Below, piece after piece: positions 1 through 6,939 of a DNA stretch of 7,809 nt. Below the pieces are notes generated by a model. That model searched no databases and was not told where the DNA came from. It worked only from the letters and a program-made list of their open reading frames with translations. Numbering within the stretch: position 1 is the first letter of the stretch; each line of letters begins with the position of its first letter. The stretch is from the NCBI GenBank assembly GCA_900759575.1, contig CAAEVU010000166.1, forward strand, positions 1-7,809, written 5' to 3'. The DNA is from Clostridia bacterium (GTDB lineage Bacteria; Bacillota; Clostridia; Oscillospirales; Acutalibacteraceae). Position numbers and translations under genes: made by a program.

Positions 1-2
1 GC

Positions 3-1151
3 AGCGCGCCCAACAAGGAGAAATTCCTCACATACTGCAAAGTGCTGGGCACTGCCTTTGGCAATCCCCTGTATCACTGGTCCCAGTTGGAGCTGAAATC
101 CTTCTTTGACTGTGATTTGGAGATCAACGAAGCAAACGCGGAAGCCATCTGGGAAAACTGCAACCGCTACATCCAAGAACACAACCTCACTCCCCAAAAG
201 GTGATTGAGGATTCCAACGTGGCCTGTCTGTTCACCACAAACGAAATTTTTGACGACCTGACAGTCTTTGAAAAAATCGCTGAAAAAGGCTACAAGTTCC
301 AGGTTTTCCCCGCGTTCCGGGCGGACAAGATCATGAACATCGAGGATGAGAATTACCTGTCCTTTGTGGGCCGGCTGGGAGATATTCCCGATCTGGATGC
401 TCTGGAGAAGAAGATCGAAGAGCGTCTGGCGGAGTTCATCGCCCACGGCACCCGGGCGTGTGACATCGCCTTGCAGCGGGTGTATCCCGTGGCCAGCAGA
501 GAGGCTGCACAAGCTGCCTACCACAAACGTATGGAAGGCGGTATCCTCACCGAAGAGGAACAGGCCGATTTCAAAGGATATCTCACCTATTTCCTGTTCC
601 AACTTTACGCCAAAAATTCTCTGGTGACCGAACTGCACATTGGCGCCATGCGCAACAACAACAGCGCAATGAAACAGGCTATCGGCGCGGACACCGGTTT
701 CGACAGCATTGGCCAGGACGACAGCATTGCGAACATCTCCAAACTGTTTGACCGGCTCAACAGCGAAGGCCATTTGCCCAAGACCATCCTGTTCAACCTT
801 CATCCCAAGATGAACATGGAACTGTCCACCATGATCGGCAACTTCCAGAGCAGCGAAGCCAAGGGCAAAATGCAATGGGGCGCTGCTTGGTGGTTCCTGG
901 ATAACAAGGAGGGTATGGAACAGCATTTGAAAGACCTTTCCACCACGAGCCACCTGGGTGCGTTCCTGGGAATGCTCACCGACAGCCGTTCCTTCATCTC
1001 CTATCCCCGCCATCACTATTTCCGGCGGATTCTCTGCTCCTTCTTGGGCAACAAGATGGAACAGGGAGAGATGACCACCGACGAAGCCTTTGTGGGCAAG
1101 GTCGTCCAAGACATCTGCTTCAATAACGCAAAGGCCTATTTCGGCATCTGA
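3..1151 (+). CDS. uxaC: Uronate (glucuronate) isomerase, C-terminal part; 5' end outside window
   Basis: Interconverts D-glucuronate with D-fructuronate and D-galacturonate with D-tagaturonate, the first cytoplasmic step of hexuronate breakdown. It belongs to the amidohydrolase superfamily. The frame is open from the left edge. The visible 382 residues compare with about 470 for the whole family, so roughly the first 90, including the HxH metal motif, are missing. Visible family signatures are NPLYHW (residues 21-26 of the fragment), LHIGAMRNNN (nt 633-662), DTGFDSIG, PKTILFNL, TMIGNFQ, a WWF segment at nt 888-896, GMLTDSRSF with the Asp and Arg I recall as catalytic in the family, RHHYFRRILC, and the C-terminal VQDICFNNAKAYF. 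The GTG at 42 is internal, not the start, because homology continues upstream of it. Two loops deviate from what I recall as conserved: TTNEI instead of TTDDP, and CDIAL instead of SDHGL. The family call is very secure; the exact substrate is less so. A strong terminator follows. Confidence 0.95.
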   Translation, partial: SAPNKEKFLTYCKVLGTAFGNPLYHWSQLELKSFFDCDLEINEANAEAIWENCNRYIQEHNLTPQKVIEDSNVACLFTTNEIFDDLTVFEKIAEKGYKFQVFPAFRADKIMNIEDENYLSFVGRLGDIPDLDALEKKIEERLAEFIAHGTRACDIALQRVYPVASREAAQAAYHKRMEGGILTEEEQADFKGYLTYFLFQLYAKNSLVTELHIGAMRNNNSAMKQAIGADTGFDSIGQDDSIANISKLFDRLNSEGHLPKTILFNLHPKMNMELSTMIGNFQSSEAKGKMQWGAAWWFLDNKEGMEQHLKDLSTTSHLGAFLGMLTDSRSFISYPRHHYFRRILCSFLGNKMEQGEMTTDEAFVGKVVQDICFNNAKAYFGI

Positions 1152-1169
1152 TCGTTCCCAAAAAATTAA

Positions 1170-1217
1170 GGGAGCTGAGGATTCCCACTGCGGAATCCCC
1201 AGCTCCCTTTTCATTTT
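1170..1217. terminator. Bidirectional Rho-independent terminator between convergent uxaC and ftsH
   Basis: The left arm is GGGAGCTG-a-GGATTCC (1170-1185), the loop is CACTGC (1186-1191), and the right arm is GGAATCC-c-CAGCTCCC (1192-1207). This gives 15 base pairs with one A/C mismatch. On the + strand the hairpin is followed by TTTTCATTTT. On the - strand it is followed by TTAATTTTTT, from the A-rich run at 1160-1169. It starts 18 bases after the uxaC stop and lies about 60 bases beyond the ftsH stop at 1270, so it probably ends both transcripts. Confidence 0.9.
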
Positions 1218-1269
1218 CAAATTTCCTCATCGGATGGACAGGATCGCTCTTATGCCCTGTGCTTCCAGG

Positions 1270-3081
1270 TCAAGCCTCCAGCAATTTCATAAACTCGTCG
1301 CCGGTAATGGTTTCTTTTTGATAAAGATACTTGGCGATTTCATCCAGCTTAGTCCGATTTTCTTCCAGAAGCTTCACAGCCTTTTGATGCTGGCGTTTCA
1401 CCAACTCCACCACCTGCTGATCGATCTGGGTTTGGGTCTCCGCGGAACAAGCAAGGCTTGCGTCCCCGCCAAGGTACTGATTGGTCACGGTCTCCAAGGC
1501 CACCATATCAAAACCGCCGCTCATGCCGTACCGGGTAATCATGGCACGGGCAAGTTTGGTGGCCTGCTCAATGTCATTGGAAGCGCCTGTGGTCACTGTG
1601 TTCAACGCCACTTCCTCCGCGGCTCTGCCGCCTGTAAGGGTGGCGATCTTATTTTCAATTTCCTGTTTTTCCATCAGGTAATGGTTGCCTTCATCCACTT
1701 GCATGGTATAGCCCAAAGCGCCGGATGTCCGGGGCACAATGGTAATTTTTTGCACCGGAGCGGAATGGCTCTGCAGCGCTGCCACCAATGCGTGGCCTGT
1801 TTCGTGATATGCCACCACCAATTTTTCCTTATCGGTCAGGATAGCGTTTTTCTTCTGGTACCCTGCAATGACCACTTCGATGCTTTCTTCCAGATCCGCC
1901 TGGGTCACCGATTTCCGTCCGGCACGCACCGCACGCAATGCCGCCTCATTGACAATATTGGCAAGCTCTGCGCCGGATGCGCCAGAGGCCATACGGGCCA
2001 CCTTTTCAAAATCCACGTCGCCGGCCACTTTCACCTTTTTCGCGTGGACTTTCAGGATCTCCGTCCGCCCCTGCAGGTCAGGCAATTCCACAGGCACCCG
2101 CCGGTCAAACCGTCCGGGACGGGTCAGGGCAGGGTCCAAGGACTCGGGACGGTTGGTGGCTGCCAAGATGATGACGCCACTGTTTTCCTCAAAGCCGTCC
2201 ATTTCTGTCAAAAGCTGGTTCAACGTCTGTTCCCGCTCATCGTTGCCGGAAATATTTCCTTCCCGCTTTTTGCCGATGGCGTCGATTTCATCGATAAACA
2301 CAATACAAGGTGCTTTTTCCTTTGCCTGTTTGAACAGATCCCGCACTTTGGCAGCGCCCATGCCTACGAACATTTCCACGAATTCTGAACCGGACATGGA
2401 GAAGAAAGGCACATTGGACTCGCCAGCTACAGCCTTGGCCAACATGGTTTTACCGGTTCCGGGAGGGCCCACCAGCAGGATGCCCTTGGGCATGGCTGCG
2501 CCCACCTCTTTATATTTGTTGGGATTGTGAAGGTAATCCACAATTTCGGAAAGGTTCTCTTTGGCCTCATCTTCCCCGGCCACATCGGAAAATTTAATGC
2601 CTTCCGAGGATTTCACATACACTTTGGCGTTGGATTTGCCGAACATCATGGCATTGGGGCCGCCTGCCCGCTGCATCAGCTTTTTAGACATATACTGGCC
2701 AATGGCGATAAAAATCACGATGGGCAGCACCCAACTGACCAAAAATGTGAGAATGGGGTTAGTTTGCTCTATGATTTCCCCGGAAAATTCCGCACCGGAA
2801 TCGGCCAGCCTTTGGGTCAGATCCGGGTCGGGCATCATACCGGTTTTGTAGATGGTATTCTCTTCTTTATCGGTGAAAATGATTTGATTCTCCGATTCCT
2901 GTACCTCTACCAAACCCAGATCCTGGTCCTGTGCCATTTGCAGGAAGGTACCGTAATCCACTTCCTTGACCTGCCGCTGGGCAAGCCAGGGTACGGTGAG
3001 CAAGTTGATGAGCAGCAGCACGATCACCACGATGGCATAGTAGAAGATAAGCGGTTTTTTTGGTTTCTTTATTTCTTCCAT
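1270..3081 (-). CDS. ftsH: ATP-dependent zinc metalloprotease FtsH
   Basis: Membrane-anchored AAA+ protease that extracts and degrades misfolded membrane proteins and some regulators. At 603 residues it is close to the usual 600-650. Order: a short basic N-terminus; TM1 at about 11-30; an extracytoplasmic domain of about 75 residues; TM2 at about 108-128; the AAA+ domain with Walker A GPPGTGKT (205-212), pore motif MFVG (237-240), Walker B VFIDEID (261-267) and arginine fingers in LTRPGRFDR (R321, R324); then the peptidase domain with HETGH (426-430, zinc ligands and catalytic Glu) and the third ligand Asp503 in TTGASNDIEQ. All catalytic residues are present. The loop before DEREQTLNQ reads ISGN, where most FtsH proteins have GGGH. 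The tail after the peptidase domain is short. The ATG at 3081 follows the upstream stop by one base, and its AGGGAG ribosome site lies inside the end of the upstream gene, suggesting coupled translation. Clostridia often carry more than one FtsH; whether this is the main copy cannot be told here. Confidence 0.97.
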   Translation of the reverse strand: MEEIKKPKKPLIFYYAIVVIVLLLINLLTVPWLAQRQVKEVDYGTFLQMAQDQDLGLVEVQESENQIIFTDKEENTIYKTGMMPDPDLTQRLADSGAEFSGEIIEQTNPILTFLVSWVLPIVIFIAIGQYMSKKLMQRAGGPNAMMFGKSNAKVYVKSSEGIKFSDVAGEDEAKENLSEIVDYLHNPNKYKEVGAAMPKGILLVGPPGTGKTMLAKAVAGESNVPFFSMSGSEFVEMFVGMGAAKVRDLFKQAKEKAPCIVFIDEIDAIGKKREGNISGNDEREQTLNQLLTEMDGFEENSGVIILAATNRPESLDPALTRPGRFDRRVPVELPDLQGRTEILKVHAKKVKVAGDVDFEKVARMASGASGAELANIVNEAALRAVRAGRKSVTQADLEESIEVVIAGYQKKNAILTDKEKLVVAYHETGHALVAALQSHSAPVQKITIVPRTSGALGYTMQVDEGNHYLMEKQEIENKIATLTGGRAAEEVALNTVTTGASNDIEQATKLARAMITRYGMSGGFDMVALETVTNQYLGGDASLACSAETQTQIDQQVVELVKRQHQKAVKLLEENRTKLDEIAKYLYQKETITGDEFMKLLEA

Positions 3082-3082
3082 G

Positions 3083-3523
3083 TCAATTTTCTCCCTTCTG
3101 TTCTTCGGTTTCCATCTGTTGGTCCACAGCCATCAGCGCTGCCAGGACCGCATACTTCATAGACTGCACGGCAAAATCGATGGCGTATTCCGCATACAAG
3201 GTTGATGCCTCCGCTTTATCCTCCTGGGGTGTTCCCGTCTCCGAATGGAAATACCTGTCCGATTCCTTCAGAAGGTTTCCCACCTTTCTTCCGTATTCCC
3301 ACTGAGCACGGGCCAGTTCTGCCACAGCTGGGTTTCGGCATCCTTCCACACTCTTTTTCAACAGCGCTTGGTTTTCCTCATATTCACCCTTGGCTTTCTC
3401 CAGTTCTTTATGAAGTTTCTTCTCGTCTTCCTGTCCGCAGACCCGCAAACGGTTTTGCAGCTTTCCATATTGCCGTTCCAATTCATAAAGCTTAATGGCG
3501 AAAATTTCCTCGCCCAACTTCAT
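3083..3523 (-). CDS. Unknown 146-residue helical, charged protein in operon with ftsH
   Basis: I do not recognise a family. The ATG at 3523 is chosen because AAAGGAGT (3538-3531) sits seven bases upstream; an in-frame ATG at 3550 would place that site inside the gene. The product is rich in Glu, Lys, Leu and Ala. A long charged stretch at about 5-60, with repeated hydrophobic positions among E/K residues, is likely coiled coil. A second helical part at about 65-92 and a Ser/Thr/Glu-rich link at about 93-108 follow. A more hydrophobic helix at about 108-133, with YAEYAIDFAVQSMKYAVLAAL, looks amphipathic rather than clearly membrane-spanning. There is no signal peptide. Two cysteines lie at 29 and 62. 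Its TGA is followed by one base and then the ftsH ATG, so the two are almost surely co-translated. A role as partner, adaptor or substrate of FtsH is a guess from context only. Confidence 0.85.
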   Translation of the reverse strand: MKLGEEIFAIKLYELERQYGKLQNRLRVCGQEDEKKLHKELEKAKGEYEENQALLKKSVEGCRNPAVAELARAQWEYGRKVGNLLKESDRYFHSETGTPQEDKAEASTLYAEYAIDFAVQSMKYAVLAALMAVDQQMETEEQKGEN

Positions 3524-3538
3524 TGCGCCCACTCCTTT
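3524..3538 (-). promoter_or_regulatory. Ribosome binding site fixing the start of the ftsH-linked small gene
   Basis: On the - strand AAAGGAGT is followed by seven bases (GGGCGCA) and then ATG at 3523. This near-ideal Shine-Dalgarno site lies within the frame if the earlier ATG at 3550 is used, so the later start, giving MKLGEEIF at the N-terminus, is preferred. Confidence 0.75.
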
Positions 3539-3565
3539 CCCGGCACACATGTCTTTCTATTCCTT

Positions 3566-3594
3566 TTTATACCAACATTTCTTTCTTTTTTCCA
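3566..3594 (-). promoter_or_regulatory. Candidate sigma-A promoter for the small gene and ftsH
   Basis: Read on the - strand there is TGGAAA (3594-3589) as -35, a 17-base spacer, and TATAAA (3571-3566) as -10. The predicted start is near 3559, giving a leader of about 36 bases before the ATG at 3523. The -35 matches four of six consensus bases and the -10 five of six. Position and spacing are good, but the surrounding DNA is AT-rich, so a chance match is possible. Confidence 0.45.
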
Positions 3595-3611
3595 CTCTCA
3601 ATATTTCCATT

Positions 3612-3674
3612 GTGTCCTTACAAAACTCCGAAAATATCAAAAAGCCTGACATTTTTCCATTTGTGTAAGGACAC
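3612..3674. repeat. Pair of inverted 11-bp repeats, candidate regulatory sites upstream of the ftsH operon
   Basis: GTGTCCTTACA (3612-3622) and its exact reverse complement TGTAAGGACAC (3664-3674) are separated by 41 bases, with centres 52 bp apart, or about five helical turns. Each copy contains a small dyad, TGT-N4-ACA; in the right copy this widens to GTGT-AAGG-ACAC. Both lie upstream of the candidate promoter at 3566-3594, at roughly -53 to -115. A weak direct repeat, TTTCCATT(T)GTGT, precedes each site on the + strand. The pattern fits two binding sites for a dimeric regulator. I cannot name the regulator, and the arms are too far apart for a typical terminator. Confidence 0.5.
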
Positions 3675-3740
3675 TCTTTTAAAATTGCAGGGTTCCTTTT
3701 GCCGGAAAAGTTTTTCACTCTCATTGCAAACCCTGTGGAA

Positions 3741-3771
3741 AACAAAAATGGCGGGCACATTGCCCGCCATT
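3741..3771 (-). terminator. Rho-independent terminator of the tetR-family gene
   Basis: A perfect 11-bp stem pairs AATGGCGGGCA (3747-3757) with TGCCCGCCATT (3761-3771) around a three-base loop. Read on the - strand it is followed by TTTGTTTT. It starts nine bases beyond the TetR stop codon at 3781, so it ends that transcript and insulates the downstream small gene-ftsH unit. Confidence 0.88.
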
Positions 3772-3780
3772 CCTTGCGTT

Positions 3781-4326
3781 TCATTGCTTCCCCATCCACT
3801 GGGAAAGCTGCCCGGAAACGATATGCTCCAACTGGTCCACCAAACGCTCTTGGTCCAAATTGGTTTTTCCCCCATAGGTCAACAAAATGCCCACCAATCC
3901 AAAGGCGTTATACCGAAGCAAAATCTCCCGGTCCACATAGCTCACCACCAAATTCTCCGGACTATTTTGACTAAGTTCCTGGAGGTAGGTCACCATTCCA
4001 TCCATCAGCATCCGCTCGATCTGAGCCCGGCGCTGGGAGTCCATCAGCTTTTGAAGCATGGGAAAGTTTTCCACCGAGAAAGAAACAAATATTTTTATGG
4101 CACTATGCAGATCTTCTGCCTGCAAGCTTTTCTTCACCAGATGCTCCACGGTCTGCCCCATGGACCACTCCAAAACGTCCATAATATCCTGAAAATGATA
4201 GTAAAATGTCTGGCGTGAAATATGGCACTCCTCTATCAGGGCCTTCACTGTAATTTTATCCAGTCCATTGCGCTGGATCATTTTCAAAAACGCTTCCGCA
4301 ATGACGCCTTTCATATCTACCGGCAT
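3781..4326 (-). CDS. TetR/AcrR-family transcriptional regulator
   Basis: A 181-residue one-domain-plus-effector regulator of usual TetR length. The N-terminal DNA-binding domain covers about residues 5-50. Its helix-turn-helix is KITVKALIEECHISRQTFYYHF (split here as KITVKALIEECH, 24-35, and ISRQTFYYHF, 36-45), followed by the typical DIMDVLEW linker. The C-terminal half (about 60-181) is all helical and is the presumed ligand-binding and dimer domain; it resembles the TetR C-terminal domain common in clostridial regulators. I cannot predict the ligand. ATG 4326 is chosen over upstream in-frame starts because GAGGTG lies six bases before it and the family's N-terminus begins there; the frame extends to 4473 only through a terminator and a promoter. 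The gene stands alone between two terminators, so its targets may be elsewhere or itself. No transporter lies beside it within the window. Confidence 0.93.
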   Translation of the reverse strand: MPVDMKGVIAEAFLKMIQRNGLDKITVKALIEECHISRQTFYYHFQDIMDVLEWSMGQTVEHLVKKSLQAEDLHSAIKIFVSFSVENFPMLQKLMDSQRRAQIERMLMDGMVTYLQELSQNSPENLVVSYVDREILLRYNAFGLVGILLTYGGKTNLDQERLVDQLEHIVSGQLSQWMGKQ

Positions 4327-4338
4327 ATTCCGCACCTC
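4327..4338 (-). promoter_or_regulatory. Ribosome binding site fixing the TetR start
   Basis: On the - strand GAGGTG is followed by CGGAAT and then ATG at 4326. The spacing of six is adequate. It rules against a start as far up as 4473, which would lie inside the GH31 terminator region. Confidence 0.7.
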
Positions 4339-4381
4339 TTTCTCCCACACGTTTGGCTCCATCCCGCAGGTCCTATGACCC

Positions 4382-4399
4382 GTTGACTCGATGCTGAAC
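4382..4399. promoter_or_regulatory. Candidate operator at the TetR transcription start
   Basis: The 18-bp stretch has the form GTTgA-N8-TgAAC, an imperfect dyad abutting the -10 box at 4400-4405 on its downstream side. TetR proteins often repress themselves from such a position. Only about eight of eighteen positions are symmetric, so the call is weak. Confidence 0.3.
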
Positions 4400-4428
4400 A
4401 TTATAGCACAATCTTGGGGAAAGAGAAA
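4400..4428 (-). promoter_or_regulatory. Promoter of the tetR-family gene (extended -10)
   Basis: On the - strand TGCTATAAT gives a perfect TATAAT (4405-4400) with a TGn extension. The -35 position, 17 bases upstream, reads TTTCTC, a poor match, as is common for extended -10 promoters. The start would be near 4393, giving a leader of about 67 bases. It lies just downstream of the GH31 terminator, so TetR has its own transcript. Confidence 0.7.
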
Positions 4429-4454
4429 GAATTCTCCCACAAGAAACTGTTTTT

Positions 4455-4492
4455 CCACGAAAAAAGGAGCCAAGTTTTCACCTAGCTCCCTT
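4455..4492 (-). terminator. Rho-independent terminator of the GH31 gene
   Basis: Read on the - strand AAGGGAGCTAGG, loop TGAAAA, and CTTGGCTCCTTT form a 12-bp stem with three G-T wobbles, ending in a run of T residues (the complement of the A run at 4460-4465). It begins 18 bases after the GH31 stop codon and separates that gene from the TetR promoter. Confidence 0.8.
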
Positions 4493-4510
4493 CTGCTTTT
4501 TCCAAGGTTT

Positions 4511-6919
4511 TTAGAACGTCACCGTCGCGGTATCGCTTCCTTCCACAGTGATGGTCTTTTCGGTGTTTCCCAGGACCACACGATAGGTTTGGGACTGGGG
4601 CATACCGTCGTAGGCTCCCTGACGGGATCCGATGGTCAAGGTGCGGCTGCTGTCATCCCACACCAATTTCGTCTCCGTAAAGGCACCCTTTTCATAACGA
4701 TAGGAATCGCCTTCGTCGTCGTAAAGGATAAAGCTTCCGCTTGCGCCCGGGTACACATGGAGTGTCAATTCCGGGTGGACATCCTGTGCCGGGTACTCCA
4801 CGGCAGGGCCCATGGGCAGGATGGAACCTGCTTTCACATACAGGGGGATTTTCTCCAAAGGAGCATCCGCTTCCAACGTACGGCCGCCTTGATAGTACTG
4901 GCCAGTCCAGAAATCGTACCACCCACAGCCTGCGGGAAGGTACACGGTTCTGGTCTTTTTGACGCCCTCCAAAGGCTTGGAACCGGACTCATAATACATG
5001 GGATGGGTCACCGGACACACCATCAGGGCTGGCCCAAACAAGAACTGGTCCTTGATCTCCAGCGCCGTGGGGTCATTGGGGAAATCCAACCCCAAAGGCG
5101 TGAGGAACGTATCCCCTCTTCTGGTCACGGCCGCGGCCTGGGAATAAATGTAGGGCAACAGAGCCATGCGCAGCCGGATAAATTTGGCGATGGCATCATA
5201 GAACGGTGTACCCTCTTCTCCGAAATGCCAAATCTCCCGGTTGGTATCCGTGCCATGGGAACGCATCATGGGCACAAAGGTACCCAGCTGCAACCAACGG
5301 GTATACAACTCCCGATAGCCCAAATCCTGGTTGCCCTGTGGATATTCGCCGGTCCGGAACCAGTCTCTGCCGGGGGATGCGAAAAATCCGCCAATGTCAA
5401 AGCTCCAATAGGGTTCTCCTGCTGCGGAGAAATTCAGCCCCTCCGGCGTTTGACGAGAGAGCGTCTCCCAGTTGGAACCAATATCCCCGGACCAGGTAAT
5501 GGTGGCGTAACGATGCTGCCCCGCGAAAGAGGAACGGGTCAGGTTGACCACGCGTTTTTCCCCTGTGACCGCCCGCTGGCCTTCGTAAATTCCTCTGGAA
5601 TGGCACAGGGAATAGGCAGTCCACTCGCCGCCGTCCAGGTAGGTTTTTGCGGCTTCCGTGTTGATGCGCATCCGTTCGTGGGGCTCCGGACGCTGGGTAA
5701 AGCCGATCCAATCCGCCTCAAATGGCTCGCTGCAATCGCACCACCAGGCGTCCACGCCGTGCTGGAACAATCCCTCGTTGGCCTGTTTCCAGTACATATC
5801 CCGGGCTTCCTTACGGAAAGCGTCATAGGTGGAACGGTTGCCCAGCATATACCCCGCCTGCAGCAATTCTTTCTGGTTCTCCCCCATGCCGTTCAAGTTG
5901 GGCCAAATAGATACCATCAGCGCTGCTCCCATCTGATGGAGCTGTTCCGTCATGGCATCCGGGTCCGGATATCGAACCGGGTCAAAGGATTTCTGTCCCC
6001 ACTTTCCTGGCTCCCAAGACTGCCAATCCTGGATGATGAAGCTCAAGGGGATCTTTCTGCGGCGATATTCCTCCACCGTGGAAATCAACTCTTCCGCAGA
6101 CTTATAATGCTCTCTGGACTGGCCATAGCCATATGCCCATTTAGGCAGCATGGGTGCTGTGCCCGTCAGTTTCCGATACGAAGCCAACACCGTTTTATAA
6201 TTGGGGCCGGCCATGAAATAATAATCCAGCTCGTCTACAACGTCCATCCACACATACGAACCGAAGCCGTTATCTTGGAAAGTCATCAGGGAACGGCAAT
6301 CAAACAGGAATCCATACCCCTTGCTAGAAAAGAAGGAGGGCACGCAGGCTTTCATATTCTGCTGGTACAGCTGGCGGGATTTCCCCCGCAGGTTGCCATA
6401 CCCTTCCTCATGGGAACCAAAACCATACAGGCCCTCATCTTCAAAGACGAATTCCACTTTGGCGTGGTATGCCATCCGGTCGTTTACCGTTTCATACGTG
6501 CCACCCACCACTTTGACGCCGTCCGCGGAATGGCGCTCTTCCAGCTCCCCTTCCCCGGAAAACACGTTTCGGGTCACCTGGGTCTCCACCAGGTGTTTGC
6601 CGCCCTTTTTAGGCTCCCGCACCAGTACGGCGCCGGTGGGGTCCAAATACGTCAAAGCACCGGTTTCCAAATGGATTTTCACCGAAAAAGCGGAAAGCTT
6701 GACTATAACAGAGGATTCTTCCTCCACCACTTCATATTCTTCATAGGGAGTTTTGTCCAAGACTACCGGTGTCAAGTTTACATGCTCCGGTTCCTCCAAA
6801 AAATGGTCACGGCCCGTAACCGTGACACGCACAGCGTTTTCATTCACCGGATACAGGCGCAGCAAATATTCCGGCCCCTTGAAAATCAATTCCGGTTTCT
6901 TTTGAATCAGTTGATACAT
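4511..6919 (-). CDS. Glycoside hydrolase family 31 (probable alpha-xylosidase or alpha-glucosidase)
   Basis: Retaining exo-glycosidase that removes alpha-linked glucose or xylose from the non-reducing end of oligosaccharides. It has 802 residues. Order: N-terminal beta-sandwich (about 1-250, containing LYGFGSHEEGYG at 164-175); catalytic (beta/alpha)8 barrel (about 255-590) with IIQDWQSW (295-302), FDPVRYPDP (312-320), the nucleophile region WWCDCSEPF with Asp395, the acid/base region TWSGDIGSNW with Asp479, and the substrate-loop RSHG (553-556); then the C-terminal beta-domains with the hallmark WYDFWTG (667-673) and AGSILPMGP (697-705), and a DUF5110-like end. There is no signal peptide, so it acts in the cytoplasm on imported sugars. 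Both catalytic acids are present. The QDWQSW and WWCDCSEP forms resemble the alpha-xylosidase/transglucosidase side of GH31 more than classic maltase types, but specificity is an inference. AGGAAG lies eight bases before the ATG at 6919. The gene is divergent from an AraC regulator that likely controls it. Confidence 0.95.
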   Translation of the reverse strand: MYQLIQKKPELIFKGPEYLLRLYPVNENAVRVTVTGRDHFLEEPEHVNLTPVVLDKTPYEEYEVVEEESSVIVKLSAFSVKIHLETGALTYLDPTGAVLVREPKKGGKHLVETQVTRNVFSGEGELEERHSADGVKVVGGTYETVNDRMAYHAKVEFVFEDEGLYGFGSHEEGYGNLRGKSRQLYQQNMKACVPSFFSSKGYGFLFDCRSLMTFQDNGFGSYVWMDVVDELDYYFMAGPNYKTVLASYRKLTGTAPMLPKWAYGYGQSREHYKSAEELISTVEEYRRRKIPLSFIIQDWQSWEPGKWGQKSFDPVRYPDPDAMTEQLHQMGAALMVSIWPNLNGMGENQKELLQAGYMLGNRSTYDAFRKEARDMYWKQANEGLFQHGVDAWWCDCSEPFEADWIGFTQRPEPHERMRINTEAAKTYLDGGEWTAYSLCHSRGIYEGQRAVTGEKRVVNLTRSSFAGQHRYATITWSGDIGSNWETLSRQTPEGLNFSAAGEPYWSFDIGGFFASPGRDWFRTGEYPQGNQDLGYRELYTRWLQLGTFVPMMRSHGTDTNREIWHFGEEGTPFYDAIAKFIRLRMALLPYIYSQAAAVTRRGDTFLTPLGLDFPNDPTALEIKDQFLFGPALMVCPVTHPMYYESGSKPLEGVKKTRTVYLPAGCGWYDFWTGQYYQGGRTLEADAPLEKIPLYVKAGSILPMGPAVEYPAQDVHPELTLHVYPGASGSFILYDDEGDSYRYEKGAFTETKLVWDDSSRTLTIGSRQGAYDGMPQSQTYRVVLGNTEKTITVEGSDTATVTF

Positions 6920-6939
6920 GGCAATACACTTCCTCTCGG

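Noticed and set aside
1090..2388. A 432-codon open frame on the + strand, antisense to ftsH and overlapping the uxaC end
   Set aside because: It reads through the strong terminator at 1170-1207, lacks a domain, and mirrors the FtsH codons. The FtsH reading has every expected motif.
3524..3550. A nine-residue longer start for the ftsH-linked small gene
   Set aside because: The near-perfect ribosome binding site lies between the two ATGs and serves the downstream one.
3612..3674. The inverted repeat read as a transcription terminator or structured RNA
   Set aside because: A 41-base AT-rich loop and no T run directly after the stem make a terminator unlikely. A protein-binding pair fits better.
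3557..3799. Small open frames on the - strand between the TetR gene and the small gene
   Set aside because: They overlap the terminator and the inverted repeats, have no good ribosome site, and encode no recognisable pattern.
4327..4473. An N-terminal extension of the TetR protein to 230 residues
   Set aside because: The added 49 residues come from the GH31 terminator and the TetR promoter, have no family match, and the ribosome site supports ATG 4326.
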